A stretch of DNA of 64,000 nucleotides from JAEUKH01 sp964447205 (GCA_964447205.1 CAYUSB010000016.1:1-64000); one strand, 5' to 3'. Counted from the first letter of the stretch, positions 44,190 to 54,416 are shown. Numbers and translations: made by a program. The notes: generated by a model from the sequence alone, not told the origin.

Positions 44190-44735
44190 ATGAGCAGTGA
44201 TGTGGACGCCCGGTGCCTCGACACCTTCCCCAACTGGCTGAGGGCCCTCGGGGCCGACGCCGAGGCCATGGTCGACGCCCTGGAGCACGAGGCCACCCCC
44301 GAGGCGGCCCGCCGCGCCCTGGCCGGAGGGCTCAATTACGTATTCAAGTCCGTCGACCTGATCCCCGACGGGATCGACGACATCGGCTACCTCGACGACG
44401 CCTTCGTCCTGCGCATCTCCACCCGGCTGGCCGTGGCCGCGGGGCTGTCCAGCGACGGCCGCCCCGACCTCGCCCGCATCGTCGAAGAGGACGCCCTCGT
44501 GCAGGAGTTCCTCGGGGCCGACTACGTCCGCCTGGAGACCTACGTTCGCGGTCTGGAGCGGGGCACGGCCCGGGGCAGGGCGGTGACCGAGATCCTGGGC
44601 AGCCCCAACGTGCGCCAGGACTTCGTCGCCGATGTCCGCGGGTTCGCGCGCAGCTACGAGTCCCCGAGCTTCGCCCGCGAGGAGAAAAACCTCATCAAGC
44701 TCCGGGCCTTCTTCGACGCCAAGCTGCCGCGCTAG
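44190..44735 (+). CDS. DUF1232 (YkvA-like) protein
   Basis: 181 residues. The central segment LNYVFKSVDLIPDGIDDIGYLDDAFVLRIS (about 50-80; quoted here in two halves, LNYVFKSVDLIPDG and IDDIGYLDDAFVLRIS) is the DUF1232 signature, a short motif with DxIPD and a following D(D/E)A, found in small bacterial proteins of unknown role. The remainder is helical, with no signal peptide or clear membrane span. Preceded by a divergent TPR lipoprotein gene; followed after 66 bases by a small membrane-protein gene on the same strand. Confidence 0.82.
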   Translation: MSSDVDARCLDTFPNWLRALGADAEAMVDALEHEATPEAARRALAGGLNYVFKSVDLIPDGIDDIGYLDDAFVLRISTRLAVAAGLSSDGRPDLARIVEEDALVQEFLGADYVRLETYVRGLERGTARGRAVTEILGSPNVRQDFVADVRGFARSYESPSFAREEKNLIKLRAFFDAKLPR

Positions 44736-44801
44736 ACGGCGCGTAGGCTGGCCGTTCGGTTTTGACAGGACCCATCGTCGCGGCCCACAATCGCGGCCAC
44801 G

Positions 44802-45218
44802 ATGTCCTACCCACAGCCTCCTGGTTACCAGAGTTCATACGGTGGTCCTCCCGGGTCTGCGGGAGGGTACGGGTCTCCGGGCTACGGCCCGCCCGGCGGG
44901 GGCTACGGCCCGCCCGGGTACGACCCCCGCCAGGCCCGCGGGGCCGAGATCCTGCAGAGCGCCCGCAACTGGCTCCTCATCTGCGCCCTCGGGTGGTTTC
45001 TGGGCTTCATGTGGATCACCGGCCCCCTGGCCTGGTACCAGGCCACCCAGTTTCAGCGCGAGACCGAGGGCCTCGGGATGGGGACGCCCAGCGAGGTGAG
45101 CAACCTCCGCCTCTTTGGCATCCTCACCACCATCTTCTCGGCCCTGATGATCCTCGTGGGCGTGGCCGCCCTGGTGTTTGTCTTCGGGGCCATCGCCTTC
45201 ACCGGGGTCCACCGCTGA
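44802..45218 (+). CDS. DUF4190-like small membrane protein with Gly/Pro/Tyr-rich N-terminus
   Basis: 138 residues. The N-terminal 43 residues are a Gly-Pro-Tyr-Gln-Ser-rich disordered tail (YGPPGGGYGPPGYDPRQ). Two hydrophobic helices follow: LLICALGWFLGFMWITGPLAWY (about 58-80) and LFGILTTIFSALMILVGVAALVFVFGAIA (about 104-132). This layout matches DUF4190-type proteins, whose function is unknown. It ends one base before the convergent DUF362 gene. Confidence 0.8.
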   Translation: MSYPQPPGYQSSYGGPPGSAGGYGSPGYGPPGGGYGPPGYDPRQARGAEILQSARNWLLICALGWFLGFMWITGPLAWYQATQFQRETEGLGMGTPSEVSNLRLFGILTTIFSALMILVGVAALVFVFGAIAFTGVHR

Positions 45219-45219
45219 G

Positions 45220-46104
45220 TCAGCATCCCTCCCACTCCATCGCCCCGACCCAGGCGTCGGGCGGGGCGAAGCGGCGGCAGACCCGTCCCGGCAGGGCGGT
45301 CCAGGGCAGCGGGGCGCCGTCGAGGTGGGGGGCCACGTCGTCAAACCCGAGGTCGGTGACGGGGTACCGGCCGACCCCCACGGCCCCGCCGACTTGACGC
45401 GCCCTCCGCGGGTCGAAGCCCATCACCGCCGAGGCTACCACGTCCGCGGCGAAGGGGTCGTCGGCGAAGAGGAGGCACCCGCTCAGAACGGCCCGGGGCC
45501 GCAGGGGGCCGTTGCCCTCGCCCCCGATCACTCCGTCCATCAGCACGACGTGGCGCCGTTGGGGGGTCGTATGGAGGGCCCGGTGGACGTCCGCGAAGCG
45601 CAGGCACCGCACGATGTCGAGGGCCATCCGGCAGCAGGTGTCGTTGCCGGGCCAGCTCCCGCCCGAGGCCAGGCCGAGGCGGTGGGTGAGGGTGTACAGG
45701 GCCCGCTCCAGGGTGCGTCCGGCCTGGGTGAGGGGCGACACCGGGCCCCGGGCCCAGACCCGGTCGCCCAGGGCGCTGGCGGCCCGCACGAGGGGGTGGG
45801 CCGCGGGAAACTCGTCGCCCCCGTGGGCCCGGTCGCCGCGGCGGTGATGGGCGAGGCAGTCCTTCTCGGCGATGGCCCCGACGCAGCCCTTGAGGGCCCC
45901 GGTGACCCCCACCTTGGCGTGGGTCTTGAGCTTCGGAACGCTCACGATCAGGTCGGCCTCCAGGGCCTCCCGGGCGATGCGGCAGGTGTGCCGTCCGGGG
46001 CCATGAAACCGCGCCGTCCCCGCGGGATCGTACTGGAGCACCCGAAACGCCCGGTTGCCCCCGAGCGACTCCAGGAGGCTGTCCGCGCCGAGCTCGACCC
46101 CCAC
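45220..46104 (-). pseudogene. DUF362 domain protein, apparently lacking its N-terminal part
   Basis: The frame reads as the C-terminal two thirds of a DUF362 protein: FRVLQYDPAGTARFHGPGRH, ADLIVSVPKLKTHAKVGVTGALKGCVGAIAEKDCLAHHRRG, MDGVIGGEGNGPLRPRAV, FADDPFAADVVASAVMGFDP. GTG 46104 is the first usable start after the upstream lipoprotein stop (294 residues). The family-like sequence continues upstream of it without a start codon, up to the stop at 46185 (VEAVDLRGWILGHDRP). Family members I know of are about 400 residues and carry a KPN-type N-terminal segment. That is missing here, because this DNA encodes the lipoprotein in another frame. Either a 5'-truncated remnant or a shortened functional version started at a rare codon. 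Confidence 0.6.
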
Positions 46105-46184
46105 CCCCTCGGCCCGGGGCCGGTCGTGCCCGAGGATCCACCCGCGCAGGTCGACGGCCTCGACCGGGGCTAGCCCGGGCGGCC

Positions 46185-46847
46185 CTACGGCGGCGGGGGC
46201 TCCTCGGCCACACAGCGGAACCGCCCTCCCCGCGGGACGCAGTAGGCGATCCGTCCCGCCACCGGGGGGCACCGGCGCTCGAGGTCGCCCGGGGCGCAGG
46301 GGTCTCCCGGGTAGGCGCAGGCCCAACCCCCGTGTTCGCAGCGGGTCCCGACCACGTAGGCGAGGCACTGGCCCATCCGTCGGGCCCGGCAGTCGGCGTG
46401 GGTGCGGCACCCCGCGGGGATGCACACCCGCTGCGGAAACGGCAGCATCTGGGCCGCGGCGCAGCGCTCCCCGCCGGGGCAGTCGGCGTCGGTCCGGCAC
46501 GACGGCCGGACGCAGGTGTTGAGCCGTCGGCGAGCCCGCCAGGCCTGGCCGTCGGGGCAGTCGCGGAAGGCGCTGCTGTACTGGGCCTCCAGGTCGGCGG
46601 TAAAGCACAGCCCGCCCGGGCAGTCGGCCTCGACGGTGCACGGGGTGTCCTCGGGGGGAGGGATCCGCAGGGAGGCCCGGGCCCGGGCGGGCAAAGGAGG
46701 GCCGTACGCCGACGGACCCGGGGCGTCGAGGGACGGGCCCGCATCCGGGGTGCTGGGGGGCCGAGGGGAGCGTCGGGGGCAGGCCCCGAGGAGACCGAGG
46801 GCGGCGACGAGGACGATCCGGTCTCGGAGGGCCCGGGAGGGGGTCAT
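46185..46847 (-). CDS. Cys-rich putative lipoprotein
   Basis: 220 residues from ATG 46847. Lipoprotein signal IVLVAALGLLGAC (lipobox LGAC, Cys near residue 21), a Pro/Asp/Ala linker (about 22-60), then a disulfide-rich region with about 18 cysteines in repeats such as CTVEADCPGGLCF, CRTDADCPGGERC and CRTHADCRARRMGQCL. These C...(A/T)DC..G..C units are common in myxobacterial surface proteins. ATG overlaps the TGA of the upstream cytochrome b gene by four bases, so the two are translationally coupled. The truncated DUF362 gene begins right after its stop. Confidence 0.82.
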   Translation of the reverse strand: MTPSRALRDRIVLVAALGLLGACPRRSPRPPSTPDAGPSLDAPGPSAYGPPLPARARASLRIPPPEDTPCTVEADCPGGLCFTADLEAQYSSAFRDCPDGQAWRARRRLNTCVRPSCRTDADCPGGERCAAAQMLPFPQRVCIPAGCRTHADCRARRMGQCLAYVVGTRCEHGGWACAYPGDPCAPGDLERRCPPVAGRIAYCVPRGGRFRCVAEEPPPP

Positions 46848-47602
46848 GCGGGGGCTTGGGGGCGGCGGGCAGGCACCGGGAGGGCGCGGGTCAGATCGGC
46901 CCCGCGGCAGGCCTCCGTGACCCGCCGGGCGGAGCCTGGGAGAACCCCCCCGCAGCGGGCGAAGAAGTGCACGAGGGTGTCGGCCCCGAGGGTCCACAGG
47001 GCGAGGCCCAGGAGGGCGCAGGCGAGGGCGCTCTGGCGTCGGGCCCGAGGGGCCACCACGAGGCCCCAGGTGATGGCGGCTCGCCACAGGCCGTAGGCGA
47101 AGTGAAACACGGTGGCGCTCAGGCCCAGGAGGTACCCGGCGTAGACGGCGGGGGTCCCGAGGAGGGACTCCAGGGCGGGGTACAGGGCCGTGGGGCTGAG
47201 GGTGTGGCGCCCGAGGGGGATCCGGAAGTGCCAGAGGTGGACCCCGAGGAAGACGAGGGCGAGGACCCCGCTGGCCCGGTGAAGGGCCGCGTACCAGTCG
47301 GCGGGGGATCCGTGGCGCAGCGGGGCCCCGCGGGTCGTGGCCAGGAGGTAGAGCCCGTACCCCGCGTGAAACCCCAGGGGGAGGAAGACCAGCAGGGCCT
47401 CGACGAGGCCGAGGAGGGGCAGGGACTGGAGCCCCGCGGTGGCGCCCTCGAAGGCCGTACGGCCTCGTACGGCGGTGTGCACGAGGCCCAGATGAAGGAG
47501 CAGGAAGACCCCCAACGGACCGACCCCCGCCAGGGCGTGGAGCCGACGCAGGGGGGAGGGCCGCGGGGGAGTCCCGGCCACAACCTCGGGGGAGACGCTC
47601 AT
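46844..47602 (-). CDS. SdhC-like succinate dehydrogenase/fumarate reductase cytochrome b subunit, orphan
   Basis: 252 residues from ATG 47602. Five hydrophobic helices with the pattern of the single-subunit, di-heme cytochrome b558 of Bacillus/epsilon-type SQR/QFR enzymes. Likely heme-ligand His residues appear in LRRLHALAGVGPLGVFLLLHLGLVH (first helix, in the parts LHALAGVGPLGV and LLLHLGLVH), PLGFHAGYGLYLL, LVFLGVHLWHFRI and ATVFHFAYGLW. The protein would carry quinone electrons across the membrane for succinate or fumarate turnover. The flavoprotein and iron-sulfur genes normally next to it (sdhA, sdhB) are absent. It is instead coupled to a Cys-rich lipoprotein gene. Confidence 0.82.
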   Translation of the reverse strand: MSVSPEVVAGTPPRPSPLRRLHALAGVGPLGVFLLLHLGLVHTAVRGRTAFEGATAGLQSLPLLGLVEALLVFLPLGFHAGYGLYLLATTRGAPLRHGSPADWYAALHRASGVLALVFLGVHLWHFRIPLGRHTLSPTALYPALESLLGTPAVYAGYLLGLSATVFHFAYGLWRAAITWGLVVAPRARRQSALACALLGLALWTLGADTLVHFFARCGGVLPGSARRVTEACRGADLTRALPVPARRPQAPA

Positions 47603-47696
47603 CGGACCCTGCTCGCTGTCGACACCCTGCGTTTTCGGCCCTGGACGGCCGCCCGTCAAGGGATCATACCCCGCCGTCTCGTCGCGCCCTCGTCCA

Positions 47697-49475
47697 ATGC
47701 ATGCGCCGCCCCGCCGTCTCTGCTTCCTCCCGCCCCGCGGGGTGACCGCCCGGAGCACGCTCCTGCGGGCTGCGGTCGTGGTGGCGATGGCGTGCGCCCT
47801 GGGGTGCCCCTCGACCCGGGCCGTGGGGCGGGGTGCCCGGCTGGTGAGCCGTTCGGCGGAGGTTGACGGGGCCCTCGGTCGGGCCGCCCGGATGGCCATG
47901 GACGGCGACCTCGACCGCGCCGACAACGCCCTGCGGGCCCTGGAGGCCCGCGCCCGCAACGACGGCCTGGCCCCCCTGGTGACCCTGCGTCGAGCCCGGC
48001 TCCACCTCGCCCGGGGCGACCTGACCGCCGCGGCCGAGGCCCTCGGGCGGGTCCCGCGCGGCATCGATCCGGCCCTCGACATGCAGCGGGCCCTGGTCGA
48101 GGGGCTCCTCCAGGCCCGGCGGGCCGAGGCCCCGGAGGCCGTGCGCTCGCTGCGCCCCCTCGACGGGCGGATGATCGACCGGGCGGCCAACGTCGAGGTG
48201 GCCTGCGGGCTCCTGGCGATGGAGCCCAGGGCCCCCGACGGCGACCCGGCCCGGGCCCTGCGTGCGGTGGCCGTGATCGAGCAGGCCCGCGAGGGCGGGA
48301 CCCGCTGGCTGCCGACGGGGCTGTCCTGCGAGGACCCGGCCGAGCGGGCCGCGGCCCTGCGCGACCTGGCCGCCCGGGTCGACGATCCGCAGGTGCTGGC
48401 CGACGCCCTCGACGCGATGCCCGCGGGGCATGCCCTGCGGGTCGATCTCGCCCGCAGGCTCCGGGCCGTGGCCGCCCAACGGGGCGAGGTGAGCCGGTGG
48501 CTGCGCTGGCTGGCCGATCTGCGCGACGACGAGGCCACCCTCCTGCCCGTGGGCGTCGACGAGGGGGCGGTCCTGCGGATCGGGGTCCTGGCCCCGATGT
48601 CGGGGCCGCGGGCCAACGTCGGGATGGAGGTGGTCCGGGCGATCCAGCTCGCCGTGGCGGGCCACGCCTCGGTGGAGCTCTCCCTGGCCGACGAGGGCGA
48701 CACCGCCGAGGCGGCCGTACGCGGGTTCGACCGCCTGGCGGCCGAGCGCTCCGACGTGGTGGTGGGGGCCACCCAGGAGGGGTTTGCCCGGGCGGTGAGC
48801 CTGCGGGCCGACGCGGCGGGGCTGGAGGTTCATCTGTTGGCCCCGTACGTGGACGCGGTCGATCAGCGGGGGGGCCATGTGCGTCTGGCGGGTCCGGCGG
48901 CCCGTGACCGCGCGGTGGCCCTGGCCGCGGCGGCCCGTCGCGTGGGGACCCGGGTGGTCCTCGACGGCGCCGGGGGAGCCGGGGGCGAGGAGTTTGTCCG
49001 GCGCCTCCGGTCGGTGCTCCAGCTCGCCGGGGTCGCCGTGGCCGAGCGGGGCGGGGTCGAGCTCCCGCGGCTCGTGGTGGGCCCCCTCGACCAGGAGCAC
49101 CGTACGCGGGCCGCGGCCCAGGCCCGTCGGGCCCCGGGGCGCTCGCTCATCGACGCCCGCAGCGGGGCCCCAGGGACCCCGGGGGTCTGGGTGGGGGTCC
49201 GCGCGGGGGAGGGCTTCGCGGCCCTGCACGCTCGCTTCTGCGGCCTCACGGGGCGCCCCCCGAGCGAGCTGGCCCTTCTGGCCCATGACGCGGTCCAGGC
49301 CGTCTTGCAGGAGCAACGGGGGGAGGTCCCGCGTTGGGCCCTGACCCGCTTCGAGGTGGCGACCGAGGCCGTGGGGGCCTCCGGGGCCCCGGGGACCCTC
49401 CTCGGGGTGACCCGCCCCTGCGTCAGCACGGTGCTCCCGCCGCCCGAGAGCGGCGACGTCTACGACCGGGAGTGA
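47697..49475 (+). CDS. LpoA/periplasmic-binding-fold lipoprotein with N-terminal helical repeats
   Basis: 592 residues from ATG 47697; GTG 47742 is an alternative that gives a cleaner lipoprotein signal (MTARSTLLRAAVVVAMACALGC). Lipobox CALGC. The first half (about 50-280) consists of TPR-like helical pairs (ARLHLARGDLTAAAEALGRVP). From about residue 295 a type-1 periplasmic-binding fold starts: LRIGVLAPMSGPRANVGMEVVRAIQLA, followed by SDVVVGATQEG and later ARFCGLTGRPPSELALLAHDAV, as in branched-chain amino-acid receptors. TPR plus this fold is the architecture of LpoA, the outer-membrane activator of penicillin-binding protein 1A. Homology to LpoA is inferred from architecture only. Confidence 0.8.
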   Translation: MHAPPRRLCFLPPRGVTARSTLLRAAVVVAMACALGCPSTRAVGRGARLVSRSAEVDGALGRAARMAMDGDLDRADNALRALEARARNDGLAPLVTLRRARLHLARGDLTAAAEALGRVPRGIDPALDMQRALVEGLLQARRAEAPEAVRSLRPLDGRMIDRAANVEVACGLLAMEPRAPDGDPARALRAVAVIEQAREGGTRWLPTGLSCEDPAERAAALRDLAARVDDPQVLADALDAMPAGHALRVDLARRLRAVAAQRGEVSRWLRWLADLRDDEATLLPVGVDEGAVLRIGVLAPMSGPRANVGMEVVRAIQLAVAGHASVELSLADEGDTAEAAVRGFDRLAAERSDVVVGATQEGFARAVSLRADAAGLEVHLLAPYVDAVDQRGGHVRLAGPAARDRAVALAAAARRVGTRVVLDGAGGAGGEEFVRRLRSVLQLAGVAVAERGGVELPRLVVGPLDQEHRTRAAAQARRAPGRSLIDARSGAPGTPGVWVGVRAGEGFAALHARFCGLTGRPPSELALLAHDAVQAVLQEQRGEVPRWALTRFEVATEAVGASGAPGTLLGVTRPCVSTVLPPPESGDVYDRE

Positions 49476-49488
49476 CCCCCTCGGTCTG

Positions 49489-50001
49489 TCACCGTTGCCA
49501 GGGGGCCTGGAGCCCGCGCGACGGCGAGGCGGGCGGGGCCGACAGGCCGTCGGGTTCGGCCGGCAGCGCCGGGGTGGGCGCCGGGGAGGCGGGCCACGTC
49601 CAGGGGGCGGCCCGAGGCCCTCCCGGGGCGGGCTCGGCGGGCTCGACCCCGGGCTCGGCGCGTACGGCCACGCCGATGGCGACGGCCTGCTGGGCCCCCT
49701 GGTCGTGGCGGAGGCGGATCACGGCGTCGCAGCCGAGCGAGAGGGCCTCGGCCTCGAGGGCCTCGGCGAGGTGGGCGAGGTCGGCGTGGGCCCCGCGCCC
49801 GACGGCCTGTACGAGGGCCACCTCGGTGATACGAAACCCTGGGATGCGTGCGTCCCGGGTGAGCCTCACCCGCCCCGGGCCGCGGGCCACGGGGCCTGCG
49901 GGGCCGAGCATCACACGGTACGTGGTCGTGCTCCCGCACCCCAGGCCCAGGGCCCCGACGAGGCCCAGGAGCACGAGGCCCGACCGCGCCCGGGGGCTCA
50001 T
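49489..50001 (-). CDS. small putative lipoprotein
   Basis: 170 residues. Signal SGLVLLGLVGALGLGC (Cys near residue 22). The middle segment ITEVALVQAVGRGAHADLAHLAEALEAEALSLGCDAVIRLRHDQG resembles the beta-alpha-beta unit of YbjQ-like domains (shown here as ITEVALVQAVG and LGCDAVIRLRHDQG). A Pro/Ala-rich C-terminus follows. ATG overlaps the TGA of the upstream lipoprotein gene by four bases. Function unknown. Confidence 0.75.
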   Translation of the reverse strand: MSPRARSGLVLLGLVGALGLGCGSTTTYRVMLGPAGPVARGPGRVRLTRDARIPGFRITEVALVQAVGRGAHADLAHLAEALEAEALSLGCDAVIRLRHDQGAQQAVAIGVAVRAEPGVEPAEPAPGGPRAAPWTWPASPAPTPALPAEPDGLSAPPASPSRGLQAPWQR

Positions 50002-50444
50002 CGGGGCCCCCGGCTGCGGTAGGCCCGGCCCTCGAGGTGGAGCTCTCCGACCTCCTCCTGGATGAAGTACGTACGCGAGCACATGGTGGGAAACCGCGGG
50101 CTCCCGCAGTTGAACGACTGGGTGTACGGCCGGGACTGCCAGACGAAGCGCACGGCCCACCGCTCGATGACCCCATGGTCGCCCCCGAGCTCCTGGACAC
50201 GGGCCACAAACTCCGGGACGACCTCCTGCACGCTCCCGACCCCGTGGGCGGCCACTTCGCCCACCAGCTCGGCCCCGGGCAGGGGCCGCAGGGCGCTCAG
50301 TCGGACGGGCCCCTGGTGTGGGGCGTACCGCTGCGACCCCAACGGGGTGGCCGAGCCGTGCACCGACCGGCACCCTGTGACTCCGAGCGTGAGGAAGACG
50401 AGGAGGAGGAGGGAGGGGGAGAGGGCGCGCACGGCGAAGGCCAT
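49998..50444 (-). CDS. small putative lipoprotein
   Basis: 148 residues from ATG 50444. Signal ending LLLLVFLTLGVTGC (Cys near residue 25). The body is similar in length to the protein encoded next: it includes PGAELVGEVAAHG followed by VQEVVPEFVARVQELGGDHGVIERWAV, again a strand-helix-strand unit with LGGDHGV where the neighbour has LGCDAV. It also holds two Cys in FNCGSPRFPTMC. It lies 5 bases after the TetR stop and overlaps the following gene by four, so the three form one transcript. Confidence 0.75.
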   Translation of the reverse strand: MAFAVRALSPSLLLLVFLTLGVTGCRSVHGSATPLGSQRYAPHQGPVRLSALRPLPGAELVGEVAAHGVGSVQEVVPEFVARVQELGGDHGVIERWAVRFVWQSRPYTQSFNCGSPRFPTMCSRTYFIQEEVGELHLEGRAYRSRGPR

Positions 50445-50449
50445 CGGGA

Positions 50450-51205
50450 TCAGTGTGACCGGTCGGGGCCCGGAGCGCCCGGGGTGCCCGGGGCTCCCGG
50501 GGCGATCAGGAGGCCGTGCAGGAGCACGTCGGCGAGTTGGGAGGCCGCCCGGGTGAGGCTCCCGGGCTCGGGGTTGCCCAGGGCCCAGGTGAGGGCGATG
50601 CCGTCGAGGGCCCCGAAAATGGCCCGGGCCACGATGCGGGGCGACACGTCGGAGCGAAACTCGCCGGCCCTCTGGGCGTCGGAGACCACCGCGGCCATGA
50701 GCTCGAGGTACTCGGTGAAGCGCCGGGTGGCGTACTGCTTGAGCAGCCGGGTCGACTGCCGGAGGTTGACGGTGATGACCTCGGCCAGGTCGCGCTCGCC
50801 TTCGAGGAGGCCGAGCTGGAGCTCGACGAGGCGACGGAGCCTGCCGGGGCCCGTGTCGAGCCGGGCGCACTCCTCGCGGAGGAGGGCGATCAGCCGGACG
50901 ATCCGGTCTTCGAAGAGCGAGGTGAGGAGCTCGTCCTTGCTCTTGAAGTAGAGGTAGATCGTGCCGTCGGCGACCCCTGCGGCCCGGGCGATCTCGCTCA
51001 CCCGGGAGGCGTAGAAGCCCTTGCGGGCAAAGACCTTGACGGCGGCCCGCAGGATGCGTTCGCGTTTGTCGCCGCTGGCGCGCGGGGCCGCCGAGGGGGT
51101 GGTGGCCTCTGCGGCCCGGCGACGGGACGCCCGCGGGCGAGGCCCGGCCTCCCCCACAGCCCCCTCCGCCGCGCGGACCCTGCCGCTGAACCGCGATTCA
51201 GTCAC
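50450..51205 (-). CDS. TetR/AcrR family transcriptional regulator
   Basis: 251 residues from GTG 51205. The N-terminal 45 residues are Arg/Ala-rich and probably disordered; a start at a later codon is possible. The TetR_N DNA-binding domain (about 46-95) has ILRAAVKVFARKGFYASRVSEIA and AAGVADGTIYLYFKSKDELL, a close match to the family helix-turn-helix. The ligand-binding C-terminal domain (about 100-235) resembles the fatty-acid-responsive FadR-type TetR proteins (EVITVNLRQSTRLLKQY, YLELMAAVVSDAQRAGEFR). Cotranscribed with two small lipoproteins, which it may control. A Pro-Gly-Ala tail ends the protein. Confidence 0.9.
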   Translation of the reverse strand: MTESRFSGRVRAAEGAVGEAGPRPRASRRRAAEATTPSAAPRASGDKRERILRAAVKVFARKGFYASRVSEIARAAGVADGTIYLYFKSKDELLTSLFEDRIVRLIALLREECARLDTGPGRLRRLVELQLGLLEGERDLAEVITVNLRQSTRLLKQYATRRFTEYLELMAAVVSDAQRAGEFRSDVSPRIVARAIFGALDGIALTWALGNPEPGSLTRAASQLADVLLHGLLIAPGAPGTPGAPGPDRSH

Positions 51206-51275
51206 GCCTCGCCGCTAACACGCGCCCCCCGAGGGCGTCAACGCCGCCCGCGGCCCCACCGGGAGGAGGGGCCCC

Positions 51276-52973
<1,698 letters not shown>

Positions 52974-53063
52974 GCTACACCTCTCGCGAGGGGAGCGACT
53001 CTATCACCACCATTCGTGTGCCCGAGAAGACTTCCGGGAGGGGCATTGCACAACGCCACGCGC

Positions 53064-54416
53064 CTACATTGTGCGTCTCTGTCGGGGAGCCCTCCCGGTG
53101 AGGGCCACCCGCACCACCTCGGGGCTGGCCCCGAGCCGAACGGGGGGCCCCGTGATGCCCACGCCCCGGGAGACGTAGAGGGTCCGGTCGCCGCGGGTGT
53201 AGGTCCCTGAGACGTAGGGCAGGGCCGCCCGGGTGAGGGGGCCGAGGTCGACCTGTCCCCCGTGGGTGTGCCCCGAGAGCTGGAGCTTCACCCGGGCTGG
53301 GGTGGCGCGGAAGAACATCGGGTTGTGGGCCAGGAGAATCACCGGGGCTTCGGGGTCGTGCCCGCGGAGGGCCTCCCGGAGGTCGGGTCCGGGTCCGGAG
53401 CCCATCCGCGGGGCCATCACGTCGTCGACCCCGGCCATGAGGAGGTCCGATCCCTCGACCCGGAAGGCCTGGTTGTGGAGGGCGCGGATCCCCGTGCGGG
53501 CCAGGCCGTCGAGGACGGCCGCGGGGCCGGTGTAGTGATCGTGGTTGCCGAGGATGGCGTAGGTCCCCCGGTGGCCGCGGATGCGGGACAGGGCCCGCAG
53601 TCCGTCGGGGATGTGCCGGGGGCTGTTGTCGAGGAGGTCGCCGGTGAGGACCACGAGGTCGGGCCGGAGGCGGTCGACGGCCTCCCGCAGCCGATCGACC
53701 TCGCGGGGCCCGGTAAACACGCCCAGGTGGATGTCGGTGAGCTGCACGAGGGTCAACCCCTCCAGGGCAGCGGGCAGGTCGGGGATGTACACCTCCAGCT
53801 CGGTGAAGCTGAGGTCGAGGCGCTGACGGTTGCCGACGAGGGCCGCGCCGAGGGCGGCTCCCCCGAAGGCGACGGCGGTTCCGCGCACGAGGGCCTCCCG
53901 CCGCGTCGGGACCGGCTCTGGGACCGCGGGCACTGGGACCACGGGCTCTGGGACCGCGGGCACTGGGACCACGGGCTCTGGGACCACGGGCTCNNNNNNN
54001 NNNNNNNNNNNNNNNNNNNNNNNNNNNNNNNNNNNNNNNNNNNNNNNNNNNNNNNNNNNNNNNNNNNNNNNNNNNNNNNNNNNNNNNNNNNNNGGGGCGG
54101 GCTCGGCGGGCACGAGGCGGCTCAGGGCCCGGGCCACGAGCACCCCGAGGGCGGTCCACACGGCCGCGGCGGTCACGACCCGGGCGGTGCCGAGGGGGAA
54201 CCGCCACAGCCATCCTCCCCCCCAGGGAGCGAGGCGTCGGCCGAGGACCTCGAGCACGACCAGGGACAGGGTCGCCCCCACCGCGGCGAGGCGCAGCCGC
54301 AAGAGGGCCCCCGGGCGGTCGAACCGACGCGGGGCCAGGGCCCGCACGACCGAGGCCAGGGACAAGCCCGTCAGGGTGGAAACCGCTGCAAAGAAGACGA
54401 TCCAGCGCAAGACCAT
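53064..54416 (-). CDS. membrane metallophosphoesterase, interrupted by assembly gap
   Basis: ATG 54416 opens a membrane block of four hydrophobic helices (FFAAVSTLTGLSLASVV, LAAVGATLSLVVLEVLG, VVTAAAVWTALGVLVA). Then comes a Val/Pro pentapeptide linker containing 100 N, and a calcineurin-like phosphoesterase domain. Metal-site motifs: QLTDIHLG, VVLTGDLLDN, ILGNHDHY, LLAHNP and LSGHTHGGQ, the full D-x-H / GD / GNHD / H / GHxH set of YaeI-type enzymes, which include UDP-2,3-diacylglucosamine hydrolases and other phosphodiesterases. A Tat-like TRREALVRGTAVAFGGAALG precedes the domain. The frame is continuous across the gap as given, but gap length is arbitrary, so this is not proof of an intact gene. 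Confidence 0.85.
   Translation of the reverse strand: MVLRWIVFFAAVSTLTGLSLASVVRALAPRRFDRPGALLRLRLAAVGATLSLVVLEVLGRRLAPWGGGWLWRFPLGTARVVTAAAVWTALGVLVARALSRLVPAEPAXXXXXXXXXXXXXXXXXXXXXXXXXXXXXXXXXXEPVVPEPVVPVPAVPEPVVPVPAVPEPVPTRREALVRGTAVAFGGAALGAALVGNRQRLDLSFTELEVYIPDLPAALEGLTLVQLTDIHLGVFTGPREVDRLREAVDRLRPDLVVLTGDLLDNSPRHIPDGLRALSRIRGHRGTYAILGNHDHYTGPAAVLDGLARTGIRALHNQAFRVEGSDLLMAGVDDVMAPRMGSGPGPDLREALRGHDPEAPVILLAHNPMFFRATPARVKLQLSGHTHGGQVDLGPLTRAALPYVSGTYTRGDRTLYVSRGVGITGPPVRLGASPEVVRVALTGRAPRQRRTM
53914..53993. repeat. 15/30-bp tandem repeat at edge of assembly gap
   Basis: Two identical 30-base units (53914-53943, 53944-53973), each made of two related 15-base halves (ggctctgggaccgcg, ggcactgggaccacg), followed by a partial third. 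On the leftward strand they encode Val-Pro-Glu/Val-Pro-Val/Ala. The array runs into the N run and probably caused it. Confidence 0.9.
53994..54093. other. assembly gap (100 N)
   Basis: Exactly 100 N, the conventional placeholder for a gap of unknown size. It lies inside the Val/Pro repeat linker of the metallophosphoesterase gene. Confidence 0.99.

Noticed and set aside
44835..45344. Minus-strand frame under the small DUF4190-like gene
   Set aside because: Shadow of the plus-strand gene, whose two hydrophobic helices and Gly-Pro-Tyr tail are clearly real.
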